This document shows, piece by piece, positions 5,199 through 12,991 of a stretch of DNA of 37,723 nt (position 1 is the first letter of the stretch; every line of letters begins with the position of its first letter). A model generated the notes under the pieces. The model was given only the letters and a program-made list of their open reading frames with translations, had not been told where the DNA came from and ran no database searches. The position numbers were made by a program, and so were the translations under genes. The stretch comes from a virus. Location of the stretch: positions 1-37,723 of the IMG/VR virus record IMGVR_UViG_3300048918_000366. One strand, given 5' to 3'.

Positions 5199-5479
5199 TG
5201 CGCACGGTCGCCGACATGCTTGCGGGCGTCGATGCGCCGATGCCGAAAGGCTGCAAAGGCCTTGGCAGAATCCTCGCTGACCTGGACAGCCATCAGTGCC
5301 GGTTCCCGCTGCGCGGTGACGGAGCCGCGACGCGCTTTTGTGCCGCCGAGGTTTCGGAAAGCGACTGGCTTCCTGGCTTTGCGGGGCGATCCTATTGCAC
5401 CTTTCACCGCAGCCTGAGCGAAGGGCGCGGCACGCCGGCAGAGCGTGCAGCGACCCGCGTTCTGGAAAGGCTGGCCTGA
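5198..5479 (+). CDS. GcrA C-terminal-like zinc protein, 93 aa
   Basis: Starts in a TGATG overlap. Residues 33-72 (QCRFPLRGDG ... RFCAAEV ... RSYCTFHRSL) match the pattern of the C-terminal part of GcrA, the alphaproteobacterial cell-cycle regulator that recruits sigma-70 at methylated promoters. C34, C48, C67 and H70 would form the metal site. GcrA's N-terminal HTH is missing; the first 30 residues are unrelated. Full GcrA is about 170 aa, so this is a domain-only version. A phage protein of this kind could bind the host GcrA partner surface, but that is speculation; the domain resemblance is a motif-level call. Confidence 0.6.
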   Translation: MRTVADMLAGVDAPMPKGCKGLGRILADLDSHQCRFPLRGDGAATRFCAAEVSESDWLPGFAGRSYCTFHRSLSEGRGTPAERAATRVLERLA

Positions 5480-5481
5480 TA

Positions 5482-6297
5482 ATGGATGCGCTTCCTCTTG
5501 CTGGCGGGCGAGGCTCAGTTGCGAAAGCGACCTCCGTCGAGATCAAGCTCGCGCTGAAAACGAAGTTCGGTGGCAACGGGTATCAGATCTTCTTCGAGGT
5601 CGGGGATGATACAGGCACCCGCGTTACCCGGCACGCAGACGCCGTGTCGATCGGCATATGGCCGTCCACAGGGCATGCGGTCCATGGATTCGAAATCAAG
5701 ATAAGTCGTGGCGACTGGCTGCGAGAGCTGGCTGATCCGGCCAAATCGCAATCGATCTTCCGGTTCTGTCACCGCTGGTCGCTTGTTACACCGGCAAATC
5801 TCGTCAGTGCTGACGAGTTGCCTCCGGGCTGGGGTCACTTCACGTTCAGGGACGGACGCCTGCGCGAAGCGGTGAGGCCGGCGCGTATGAGCCCTGAGCC
5901 CCCCACCGCCGGTTTCATGGCTGCTCTGGTGCGGCGTGCCGGTGACCGCGACAATGAGCTTCTGGCCGAAATCCATCAGAAGGTGCGTGCCGAGGAGGAA
6001 GCCAAGCGCGAAGCGCTGGTCGAGCGGCGCGTAGAACAGGAGCTGCGAAGCCGTGGCGAACTGAAATCTCGCGCCGCTACGAGGCTGGCGGAACTCGAGG
6101 AGGTCCTTGGCGCGCCTCTTGATCCCTATGATCTCAAGCCGCTGGCGCGCGCGATACTGGCCGTGCGCAGGAGTGGGTTGACCGAAACCTGGGCAGGGCT
6201 CTCCGGCATTCTGCGACAACTGGAAGACGCCAGATCGCGCATTGAGGGCGCGATGCGCGATGCCGGCTTCGAGCAAGATAAGTCGGAGCTGGCATGA
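5482..6297 (+). CDS. MmcB-like PD-(D/E)xK nuclease-fold protein, 271 aa
   Basis: The N-terminal ~120 residues resemble the MmcB DNA-repair family: HADAVSIG (D53), then GFEIKISRGDW (E71, K73, D78, W79), then SLVTPANLV and LPPGWG. The D...ExK arrangement fits the restriction-endonuclease fold. Residues ~160-215 are a charged coiled coil (EEEAKREALVERRVEQELR), absent from ordinary MmcB (~150 aa), and the C-terminus adds two helices. The ATG lies two bases after the previous stop and the end overlaps the ParB-MT-A70 gene by ATGA. Placed next to two methylases, it may act in DNA processing or protection. Nuclease activity is predicted, not shown. Confidence 0.65.
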   Translation: MDALPLAGGRGSVAKATSVEIKLALKTKFGGNGYQIFFEVGDDTGTRVTRHADAVSIGIWPSTGHAVHGFEIKISRGDWLRELADPAKSQSIFRFCHRWSLVTPANLVSADELPPGWGHFTFRDGRLREAVRPARMSPEPPTAGFMAALVRRAGDRDNELLAEIHQKVRAEEEAKREALVERRVEQELRSRGELKSRAATRLAELEEVLGAPLDPYDLKPLARAILAVRRSGLTETWAGLSGILRQLEDARSRIEGAMRDAGFEQDKSELA

Positions 6298-7670
6298 CCG
6301 ACATGCAGCCGCATCCGCTCGCCGAACTGTTTCCGATGCTGTCCGACAAGGAGATCGGCGAACTGGCCGACGACATCGTGACCTATGGCCAGCGACATCC
6401 GATCGTACTGCTGGACGGCAAGATCCTCGACGGGCGCAACCGCTATGCCGCCTGCCGTTTCGCCGATGTCGAGCCGGTCCTCACCGACTATGACGGCACC
6501 GATCCGCTCGGCTTCGTGCTGTCGCTCAATCTGCATCGCCGGCACCTGTCTGAAAGCCAGCGCGCCATGGTGGCGGCGCAGATCGTCGACTGGGATTTCG
6601 GCATGAACCAGGCGACGGCTGGGTCTGCAAATTTGCAGACCCGGGAAGCCGCGCGCCGGTTGTCCATTTCCGAGCGCGCCGTGGCCGCTGCAAAGCGCAT
6701 CCGCGACCATGGCGCCGATGAGCTGGTGCAGGCGATCCGTGACGGCCGGGTTTCCGTGCATGCTGGCGAGGCGCTGTCGGACTTGGCGGTCGAGGCGCAG
6801 CGCGAGGTGCTGGCGCGCGAGGAAAAGCAGATCGTGGCGCGGGCGAAAGAGATACGCGCCGAGCGGCAGCGGCTGCGCCATGCCGTGCGCCTGACGCATA
6901 TGGACATGGTCAAGGCCAATGGCCGCTCGACGGCGCCGGGCAAGCTGCAGCGCACCTTTTCGGTGGTCTATGCCGATCCGCCGTGGAAGTTCGGCGTTCG
7001 CTCCGAAGAAACAGGCCGTGAGAAGAGCGCGGAAAACCATTATCCGACCATGACGACGGACGAGATCATCGCGCTGTTTCGCGACCTTGATCCTTTCAGC
7101 GAACACGCCGTGCTGTTCCTATGGGCAACCAATCCGATGCTGCTCGACGGTCTGCGGGTTCTGGAAGCGAGCGGCTTCACCTATGTGCATCACTGGATCT
7201 GGGACAAGGAAGTCGCCGGCACCGGCTATTGGGGCCGCGACCGGCACGAAATCCTGCTCATCGGCCGCCGCGGCGACGTCGCCGCGCCCTTGCCCGGCTC
7301 GCAGCCGGAAACCGTGCACCGCGAGCGTAAGGGCAAGCATTCCGCAAAGCCGGACTTCTTCGCCGAGACGATCGAGCGACTGTTTCCCGGCATTGCCCGG
7401 CTGGAAATGTTCTGCCGCTCGCCCCGTCCGGGCTGGGATGCGTGGGGGTATGAGGCGAATCCCGTAGCGAACGTCGGGGAGGAAGCGGATGGCGCGGTAG
7501 TCGCCGCTTCCGGCGATCCGGCTAGTAGGGGCGATGATGTGGAGGACCGCCAGCGTCCCGCATCGCCCGGCTTAACTGGCGGTCGCAAGCGTGGTGGCGG
7601 CAAACCTGTGTCTGCGGAGCAGGACCACGCGCCTTTGCCCAAGCGGAAGCGCAAGGCGGTGCCGGCATGA
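6294..7670 (+). CDS. ParB-like + MT-A70 adenine DNA methyltransferase, 458 aa
   Basis: Residues ~8-150 form a ParB/Spo0J-type N-terminal domain (LADDIVTYGQRHPIVLLDGK, then DGRNRYAAC, the GxxRxxA-like box, and an HTH-like SISERAVAAAKRI). Residues ~220-385 form an MT-A70 methylase with catalytic DPPW (D228-W231 in VVYADPPWKFG), FLWATNPMLLD, HWIWDKEVAGTGYWGR and a terminal SPRPGWDAWG. It should transfer methyl groups from S-adenosylmethionine to adenine N6 in DNA. The last ~70 residues are low-complexity and basic (GGRKRGGGK, KRKRK). ParB-MT-A70 fusions are known in phages. ATGA overlaps on both sides place it in one translational chain with the nuclease-like and helicase-methylase genes. Confidence 0.9.
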   Translation: MTDMQPHPLAELFPMLSDKEIGELADDIVTYGQRHPIVLLDGKILDGRNRYAACRFADVEPVLTDYDGTDPLGFVLSLNLHRRHLSESQRAMVAAQIVDWDFGMNQATAGSANLQTREAARRLSISERAVAAAKRIRDHGADELVQAIRDGRVSVHAGEALSDLAVEAQREVLAREEKQIVARAKEIRAERQRLRHAVRLTHMDMVKANGRSTAPGKLQRTFSVVYADPPWKFGVRSEETGREKSAENHYPTMTTDEIIALFRDLDPFSEHAVLFLWATNPMLLDGLRVLEASGFTYVHHWIWDKEVAGTGYWGRDRHEILLIGRRGDVAAPLPGSQPETVHRERKGKHSAKPDFFAETIERLFPGIARLEMFCRSPRPGWDAWGYEANPVANVGEEADGAVVAASGDPASRGDDVEDRQRPASPGLTGGRKRGGGKPVSAEQDHAPLPKRKRKAVPA

Positions 7671-10291
7671 GTGCGCTTGTCATCGACGATCCCTACCTGA
7701 CTTTCCTGCGCGGCAAGATGCAGCTGGCGAAAGCCGACGGCTTCGACGTGGTGTCGGAAGACGTCAACCCGGCCGGGGCGCCGCATTGCCGGGCGATCGT
7801 GCGCTGGGCGCTGAAGGGCGGCAGCCGCGCCATCTTCGCGTCGTTCGGCCTGCACAAGACCTTCATGCAGATCGAGTTGATGCGCCTTGTCGGCAAGTTT
7901 GCGCCTGGCTTGCGACTGATCGTCATTCCGCTGGGCGTCCGGCACGAGTTCTTCGCCGAGGCGGCGGAGCGGTTCCGGGGCGAATTCGGCGTCACGCTGA
8001 AGTTCATTCGCAGCGATGCCGAGATCGACGACGACGCGACGATCTACCTCACCAATTACGAGAGCGTGCTCGCCGGAAAGATCGACGCTTCGCGCTTCGT
8101 CGCCGCCAGCCTGGACGAGGCGGCCGTGCTGCGCGGCTATGGCACGAAGACGTTCCAGACGTTCCTGCCGCTGTTTTCCTCGGTGCGCTTCAAGTTCGTC
8201 GCCACCGCAACGCCGTCGCCGAACCGGACCAAGGAGCTGATCCATTATGCCGGCTTCCTCGGCATCATGGATACCGGCCAGGCGCTGACGCGCTTCTTCC
8301 AGCGCAATTCGGAATCTGCCGGCGACCTGACGCTGTTCCCGCACAAGGAAGACGAGTTCTGGCTGTGGGTGCACAGCTGGGCCGTGTTCCTGCAGTCGCC
8401 GGCCGATCTCGGTTTTCCCGACGACGGCTATGTGCTGCCGGCCGTCGCGGTCAACTGGCACGAGGTGCCGATCGACCATTCGACGGCCGGCTATGACCGC
8501 GACGGGCAGGGCCTGCTGATCCGCAACACCGCGCTTGGCGTGACGCAGGCGAGTGCCGCCAAGCGCGACAGCCTGGCGGCACGCATTGCCAAGATGTCGG
8601 AACTGATCGCGCAGGATCCGGCCTCGCACGCGCTGCTGTGGCACGACCTCGAGGATGAGCGGCGCGCGATCGAGGCGGCGGTGCCGGGCGTGCGCTCGAT
8701 CTACGGCACGCAGGGGTTGGAGGCGAACGAACGGAACGCCATCGGCTTCAAGGACGGGCAGTTCAAATACCTCGCCACCAAGCCGGAAATGTCGGGCGCC
8801 GGCAACAATTTCCAGAAGCATTGCCACTGGGCGATCTTCGTCGGCGTCGGCTTCAAGTTCCACGATTTCATCCAGGCCGTGCACCGCATCGTACGCTTCG
8901 GCCAGCGCCAAGAATGCCGCATCGACATCGTCTTCTCGGAAGCCGAGCGCGAGGTGCGCCGCAACCTGGAAGGCAAATGGGCCGAGCATGAGCGGCTGAT
9001 GGCGCGGATGGCCGAGATCATCCGCCGCTATGGGCTCGACGGCCTGCCGCTCGACGACGTGCTGTCGCGCTCGATCGGCGTGCGCCGGCGTGAGGAGCGC
9101 GGCGAGGGCTTTGTCATTGCCCACAATGACGCTGTGCTGGAGGCGCGCCAGACGGCCAGCGCCAGCGTCGGCGAGATCGTCACCTCGATCCCGTTCGCCA
9201 ATCATTACGAGTACACGGCGAGCTATAACGATTTCGGCCATACCGACGACAACGCCCATTTCTGGGCGCAGATGGATTTCTTGACGCCGGAACTGCTGCG
9301 CATCCTGCAGCCCGGCCGGCTGGCCTGCATCCATGTCAAGGACCGGGTGCTGTTCGGTTCGGTGACCGGGGAGGGCGTGCCGACCGTGTCGCCGTTCCAC
9401 GCCGAGGCGATCTTCCACTATCTGAAGCACGGTTTTCAGTACATGGGCATGATCACCATCGCCACCGACGTGGTGAAGGAGAACAACCAGACCTATCGCC
9501 TGACCTATTCCGAGATGATGAAGGACGCCACCAAGATGGGCGTCGGCTGTCCGGAATATGTCCTGCTTTTCCGCCGGCCGCAGAGCGACCTGTCGCGCGG
9601 CTATGCCGACAAGCCGGTGGCGCATGCCAAGCCGCTGGTGATTGCCGGCGACGGCAAGCAGGAGCGCTGGAGCGATGGCGACCGGCGCCCGCAGGTGCCG
9701 GACAGCGGCTACACGCTGGCACGCTGGCAGCTCGACGCGCACGCCTTCTGGCCATCCTCGGGCGAGCGCCTGCTGACCACGGATGAGCTGGTGCGGCTCG
9801 GGCCGAAGCCGCTGCGCGCGCTGTTCCAGAAGGTCAGCGAGGAAGCGATCTACGATTTCGAGCAGCATGTGCGGCTGGGTGAGGAACTGGCGGCGCGCGA
9901 CAGCCTGTCGAAAACCTACATGACACTCGATCCGCCGTCGAAGCATCCGGCGATCTGGACCGACGTGGTGCGCATGCTGACGCTGAACGGCCAGCAGGCG
10001 TTCCGCAATCTCGAAAAGCATGTCTGCCCGCTGCAGTTCGACATCGTCGACCGGCTGATCGACCGCTACAGCGAACCGGGCGACATCGTCTATGACCCGT
10101 TCGGCGGGCTGATGACGGTGCCCTATCGCGCCATCCTGAAAGGGCGGCGCGGCCAGGCATCGGAGCTTTCGGAGACCTATTTCCGCGACGGGCTGCGCTA
10201 CTGCCGCGAGGCGGAAGCCAAGCGCGCCATTCCGACCATGTTCGACATGCTGGGCATTGCCGACACCGATGCGGTGGAGGCGGCGGAATGA
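7667..10291 (+). CDS. SNF2-type helicase fused to a permuted DNA methylase, 874 aa
   Basis: Residues ~40-440 resemble an SF2/SNF2 ATPase: a Walker A variant SFGLHKT (59-65; His replaces the usual second Gly), motif II as LDEAA (149-153), motif III ATATPSP (179-185) and motif VI QAVHRIVRFGQRQ (403-415). Residues ~500-850 are an N4/N6 methylase of the PF01555 type in permuted order: motif IV appears as SIPF (507-510) instead of [DNS]PP[YFW], and the SAM-binding motif as DPFGGLMT (810-817). ATGA overlap with the ParB-MT-A70 gene. Possible roles are methylation coupled to DNA translocation, replication-coupled modification or antirestriction; P1 DarB is a functional analogue by architecture only. 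Catalytic competence is uncertain because several motifs deviate. Confidence 0.85.
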   Translation: MSALVIDDPYLTFLRGKMQLAKADGFDVVSEDVNPAGAPHCRAIVRWALKGGSRAIFASFGLHKTFMQIELMRLVGKFAPGLRLIVIPLGVRHEFFAEAAERFRGEFGVTLKFIRSDAEIDDDATIYLTNYESVLAGKIDASRFVAASLDEAAVLRGYGTKTFQTFLPLFSSVRFKFVATATPSPNRTKELIHYAGFLGIMDTGQALTRFFQRNSESAGDLTLFPHKEDEFWLWVHSWAVFLQSPADLGFPDDGYVLPAVAVNWHEVPIDHSTAGYDRDGQGLLIRNTALGVTQASAAKRDSLAARIAKMSELIAQDPASHALLWHDLEDERRAIEAAVPGVRSIYGTQGLEANERNAIGFKDGQFKYLATKPEMSGAGNNFQKHCHWAIFVGVGFKFHDFIQAVHRIVRFGQRQECRIDIVFSEAEREVRRNLEGKWAEHERLMARMAEIIRRYGLDGLPLDDVLSRSIGVRRREERGEGFVIAHNDAVLEARQTASASVGEIVTSIPFANHYEYTASYNDFGHTDDNAHFWAQMDFLTPELLRILQPGRLACIHVKDRVLFGSVTGEGVPTVSPFHAEAIFHYLKHGFQYMGMITIATDVVKENNQTYRLTYSEMMKDATKMGVGCPEYVLLFRRPQSDLSRGYADKPVAHAKPLVIAGDGKQERWSDGDRRPQVPDSGYTLARWQLDAHAFWPSSGERLLTTDELVRLGPKPLRALFQKVSEEAIYDFEQHVRLGEELAARDSLSKTYMTLDPPSKHPAIWTDVVRMLTLNGQQAFRNLEKHVCPLQFDIVDRLIDRYSEPGDIVYDPFGGLMTVPYRAILKGRRGQASELSETYFRDGLRYCREAEAKRAIPTMFDMLGIADTDAVEAAE

Positions 10292-10485
10292 CCAGGCGCG
10301 CGAAATACGATCCCGACAAGAATTCCGCCGGCTGCTACGCCGCCGCGATCGAGGCCAAGCGGCTGCGCGGCGACACGCACTATCCCGAGGTGAGGCAGCG
10401 CGAGCCGGATACCGAGACCGAACGCGAGATGAAGCGGCTGAAACGCGCGCTCGACCGCAAGCTGCGGGAGCCGCGCAATGGCTGA
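10288..10485 (+). CDS. Small basic hypothetical protein, 65 aa
   Basis: ATGA overlap with the helicase-methylase gene. The sequence MTRRAKYDPDKNSAGCYAA begins a chain dominated by Arg, Lys and Glu (RQREPDTETEREMKRLKRAL), likely a single amphipathic helix. It overlaps the next gene by eight bases. Not recognised; kept because of the overlaps on both sides and normal composition. Confidence 0.65.
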   Translation: MTRRAKYDPDKNSAGCYAAAIEAKRLRGDTHYPEVRQREPDTETEREMKRLKRALDRKLREPRNG

Positions 10486-10774
10486 CATCGCCTTCCTGCG
10501 CTTCGCCAATGCCTTTCAGGACCGGCTGAACGATCTCGGCTATTCGCTGCGCCGGGCCGAGCAGCAATGGCCCGACACCGACCGCGCGATGCTGTCGCGC
10601 GCGATCAACGGCAAGACGCTTTCGGCCGGCAATTTCCTGATGCTGTGCGAGATGGCCGGGCTTGATCCCTATGCCTATCTGGAGCGCCCGCCGCACCGGC
10701 ACGTGACGCTGAAAAGCATTGCGGCGCAATTGGTTACACCATCTGTCCCATGTGAAACAGGAGACGGTCCATGA
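10478..10774 (+). CDS. XRE/CI-type HTH protein, 98 aa
   Basis: GGGAG lies seven bases before MADIAFLRFANAFQDRL. Residues ~12-62 have an HTH pattern (YSLRRAEQQW ... RAMLSRAINGKTLSAGNFLMLCEMAGLDPYAYL) like the small repressor/XRE-like phage proteins that end in 'LDPYAYL'. It would be a third or fourth DNA-binding regulator in this phage, produced with the replication genes. Targets are unknown. ATGA overlap with the next gene. Confidence 0.7.
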   Translation: MADIAFLRFANAFQDRLNDLGYSLRRAEQQWPDTDRAMLSRAINGKTLSAGNFLMLCEMAGLDPYAYLERPPHRHVTLKSIAAQLVTPSVPCETGDGP

Positions 10775-11061
10775 CCGATTCCATGCTGCCGATCCTGCGC
10801 CAGTTGCACGATGCCGACGGCGACCGTGAACGCGCCGACGTGCTGCTGCGCATGCCGGATTCGGTGGTGCTCAAGTATCACGAGGTGATCCTCGCCGCCT
10901 GCCGTGGAGCGGGTTTCGAGGCCGGCATGGCGTTCGTGGAACTGCGCGTCTCGCTGTGCCTGGCGGTGCGCAGTTCGGACGGACTGGCGCCGGCCGATCT
11001 GTCCAAGGTCCTGGACCACTACCGTGACGTGATGGCCAAATTCGCGACGGGTGACGCATGA
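10771..11061 (+). CDS. Hypothetical protein, 96 aa
   Basis: ATGA overlaps at both ends. Predicted helical, MTDSMLPILRQLHDADGDRE with an alanine-rich core (VILAACRGAGFEAGMAFVEL); no membrane span or named motif. Not recognised. Conserved spacing within the early operon is the main evidence that it is real. Confidence 0.7.
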   Translation: MTDSMLPILRQLHDADGDRERADVLLRMPDSVVLKYHEVILAACRGAGFEAGMAFVELRVSLCLAVRSSDGLAPADLSKVLDHYRDVMAKFATGDA

Positions 11062-11351
11062 GCGTCATCGGGCAAAAGGTCGATCCCCTGGCTCGCAAGC
11101 TGGCGCCGGTCGTTCGCGAAATGCTGATGGCGGAGGTCGAGCGCATCGCGGCCGAGACGCTGCCGGCGACCAGGGCCAAGGCAGGCGAGGCTGATCGTGA
11201 CATCATGAAAGCGTGCCGCGTGGTTGCCAGCGCCGCCGACCGACTGGCGCAGGCAAAGTATGGACCAGGCGAGATTGCGGCGCGCAAATCGCTGGAGAAC
11301 GCGGCGAATGGACTTCGCCGCGCGATGTGTCGGCATGGACGCATGCCATGA
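11058..11351 (+). CDS. Hypothetical helical protein, 97 aa
   Basis: ATGA overlaps with both neighbours. The chain is almost wholly helical and amphipathic (LAPVVREMLMAEVERIAAET, DRLAQAKYGPGEIAARKSLE), which may mean a coiled coil or a structural scaffold. No motif recognised. Confidence 0.7.
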   Translation: MSVIGQKVDPLARKLAPVVREMLMAEVERIAAETLPATRAKAGEADRDIMKACRVVASAADRLAQAKYGPGEIAARKSLENAANGLRRAMCRHGRMP

Positions 11352-11917
11352 ACGCCCCGGCTGCGATCTCCGACCGGCGCCTTGCCGATGCTACCAAGCT
11401 GCGCGCCATCCGCACGGCCATGGCCGATATCGCGCCGGGCGACTGGACGCGCGTGCATGGCGAGGGCGGCGCCTTCATCGAGGCGCGCGGCGAGATGGGC
11501 GAGTTGTTCGTGATGTTGCGTTTCGACGCCGCGACGCCCGACGAGATCGCCTTCGTCTGCAACGTGCCCGACACGGTGCGCTTCCTGTTGCGGCTGCTCG
11601 ACGAGGCGTTCGGCACCATTCGCGCGCTGAGGGGCGAGCCGCCACGGCGCAACGCGGCCAAGGGTGAGCCGGCGGCCAGCGAATCGAAAAACTACGCCGC
11701 CGAATGCGCCATGAAGTGCCAGGAGCCGGCCTTCAAGGTGTTTCTCGAAGAGCGTCACGGGCTGGAACGCCCGCTGACCGACGACCGCGTGGCACAGAAG
11801 GTGCGCTCGATCCTCGGCGTCACCTCCCGAAAAGAGATCAACGAAGGCGGACGGGCCAGCGACGCGTGGAAAGCGCTGCGCACCGACTTCGCCGCATGGC
11901 TGAAGGCGCAGAGATGA
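11348..11917 (+). CDS. Hypothetical protein, 189 aa
   Basis: The ATG overlaps the previous stop (ATGA); an upstream in-frame extension is possible but falls inside the previous gene. The N-terminal half has a compact beta pattern (DWTRVHGEGGAFIEARGE, LFVMLRFDAATPDEIAFVCN) followed by an arginine-rich linker. The C-terminal ~80 residues (CAMKCQEPAFKVFLEERHG, VRSILGVTSRKEINE, AWKALRTDFAAWLKAQR) resemble a small helical domain common in Rhizobiales prophage early operons. No function can be assigned. Confidence 0.75.
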   Translation: MNAPAAISDRRLADATKLRAIRTAMADIAPGDWTRVHGEGGAFIEARGEMGELFVMLRFDAATPDEIAFVCNVPDTVRFLLRLLDEAFGTIRALRGEPPRRNAAKGEPAASESKNYAAECAMKCQEPAFKVFLEERHGLERPLTDDRVAQKVRSILGVTSRKEINEGGRASDAWKALRTDFAAWLKAQR

Positions 11918-12159
11918 AAAACCGGCTCACCGATCTAAACGACCATCTTTTCATGCAGCTCGAACGGCTGGCGAACGAAGACCTTACGGCGGAGCAGATT
12001 TCGAGCGAGGTCGACCGCGCGGACGCCATCGTCAAGGTCGCGGATAAAATCGTGGACAATGCACGATTGACGCTGCAGGCCTGCGACCTCGTCGCCAAGC
12101 ACGGCGACCGCTTCATGAAACACCTGCCGATGATCGCCGGCCCGGAGAGCAAGCCGTGA
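11914..12159 (+). CDS. Conserved phage hypothetical protein, 81 aa
   Basis: Starts MKNRLTDLNDHLFMQLERL in an ATGA overlap. This pattern, an N-terminal 'LTDLNDHLFxQLERL' helix followed by ADAIVKVADKIVDNARL, recurs in many siphophage early operons, often just before replication genes. It is a small all-helical protein of unknown function. The family impression is from memory. Confidence 0.75.
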   Translation: MKNRLTDLNDHLFMQLERLANEDLTAEQISSEVDRADAIVKVADKIVDNARLTLQACDLVAKHGDRFMKHLPMIAGPESKP

Positions 12160-12989
12160 GGGGAGCCCGGATCGCCTATAGCGCCGCTGAGATGCGATGG
12201 CTTGAGCAGCATCGCGCCATGGTCATCAGCGACTATCATCGCGCGTTTCAGAACGAATTCGGCCGCCCTGACGTAGCACAGGCGCATCTCCATGGGCTCC
12301 GCAAGCGCAAGGGATGGAAGGTCGGGCGTGAACCTGGACGGCTTGCCGGGCGCCACAGCCGCTACAGCGCTGCCGAGATCGAGTGGCTGCGCGACAATTG
12401 CACCACTGAGATCAATGCCTGGTGCGCTGGCTTCCGTGAAGCGTTCGGACGGAACGATGTCACGCCAGCCAAGCTGCACAGCTTGCGGAAGCGCATGGGC
12501 TGGAAGACCGGCCGTAGCGGACAGTTCGAGAAGGGTCAGGTCTCCCACAACAAAGGCAAGGTATGCCCGCCTGGAAAGGGTGGTCGGCATCCGAACGCGC
12601 GCAAAACCCAGTTCAAGAAGGGGCAGCAGCCTCACACATTCCGCGGTGCGGGACACGAATCTGTCGGCGATGACGGCTACGTCTGGATCATCGTCGATCA
12701 GACAAATCCCTACACCGGCGCGCCGACTTCTCGCGTGCAAAAGCACCGCTGGCTTTGGGAACAGCAGCGTGGCGCCATTCCGGATGGTCACGTTCTCAAG
12801 AGCCTCGATGGCGACCGCTCGAACACGGATCCGTCGAATTGGGAACCGGTGCCGCTCGGGCTGCTGCCTCGGCTCAATGGCAAATCCGGGCGCCACTATG
12901 ACCGGGCGCCAGCGGAGTTGAAGCCGACCATCATGGTGATCGCCAAGCTGGAACACGTTGCGCGTTCGCGACGCAAGAGAGAGGCGTAA
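12156..12989 (+). CDS. HNH homing-type endonuclease with NUMOD-like beads, 277 aa
   Basis: Residues ~7-57 and ~68-120 are two copies of an HTH-like unit (YSAAEMRWLEQH ... FGRPDVAQAHLHGLRKRKGWK and YSAAEIEWLRDN ... FGRNDVTPAKLHSLRKRMGWK), probably DNA-binding. They are followed by FEKGQVSHNKGK and FKKGQQPHTFR, which look like NUMOD3-type DNA-binding motifs. The catalytic part (~195-235) is KHRWLWEQQRG, GHVLKSLDGDRSN, NWEPV, with H197, H212, D218/D220, N223 and N228 as HNH candidates; the usual His-His pair is changed to LK. Likely a free-standing homing nuclease lodged beside the replication gene. ATGA overlap upstream; a two-base gap downstream. Confidence 0.8.
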   Translation: MRGARIAYSAAEMRWLEQHRAMVISDYHRAFQNEFGRPDVAQAHLHGLRKRKGWKVGREPGRLAGRHSRYSAAEIEWLRDNCTTEINAWCAGFREAFGRNDVTPAKLHSLRKRMGWKTGRSGQFEKGQVSHNKGKVCPPGKGGRHPNARKTQFKKGQQPHTFRGAGHESVGDDGYVWIIVDQTNPYTGAPTSRVQKHRWLWEQQRGAIPDGHVLKSLDGDRSNTDPSNWEPVPLGLLPRLNGKSGRHYDRAPAELKPTIMVIAKLEHVARSRRKREA

Positions 12990-12991
12990 GC

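Noticed and set aside
7226-10729. Very long minus-strand open frame (1167 codons) opposite the methylase genes
   Set aside because: Arg/Ala/Leu/His-rich shadow of the G+C-rich plus-strand genes, whose domains are clear; no motif and no ribosome-binding site on the minus strand.
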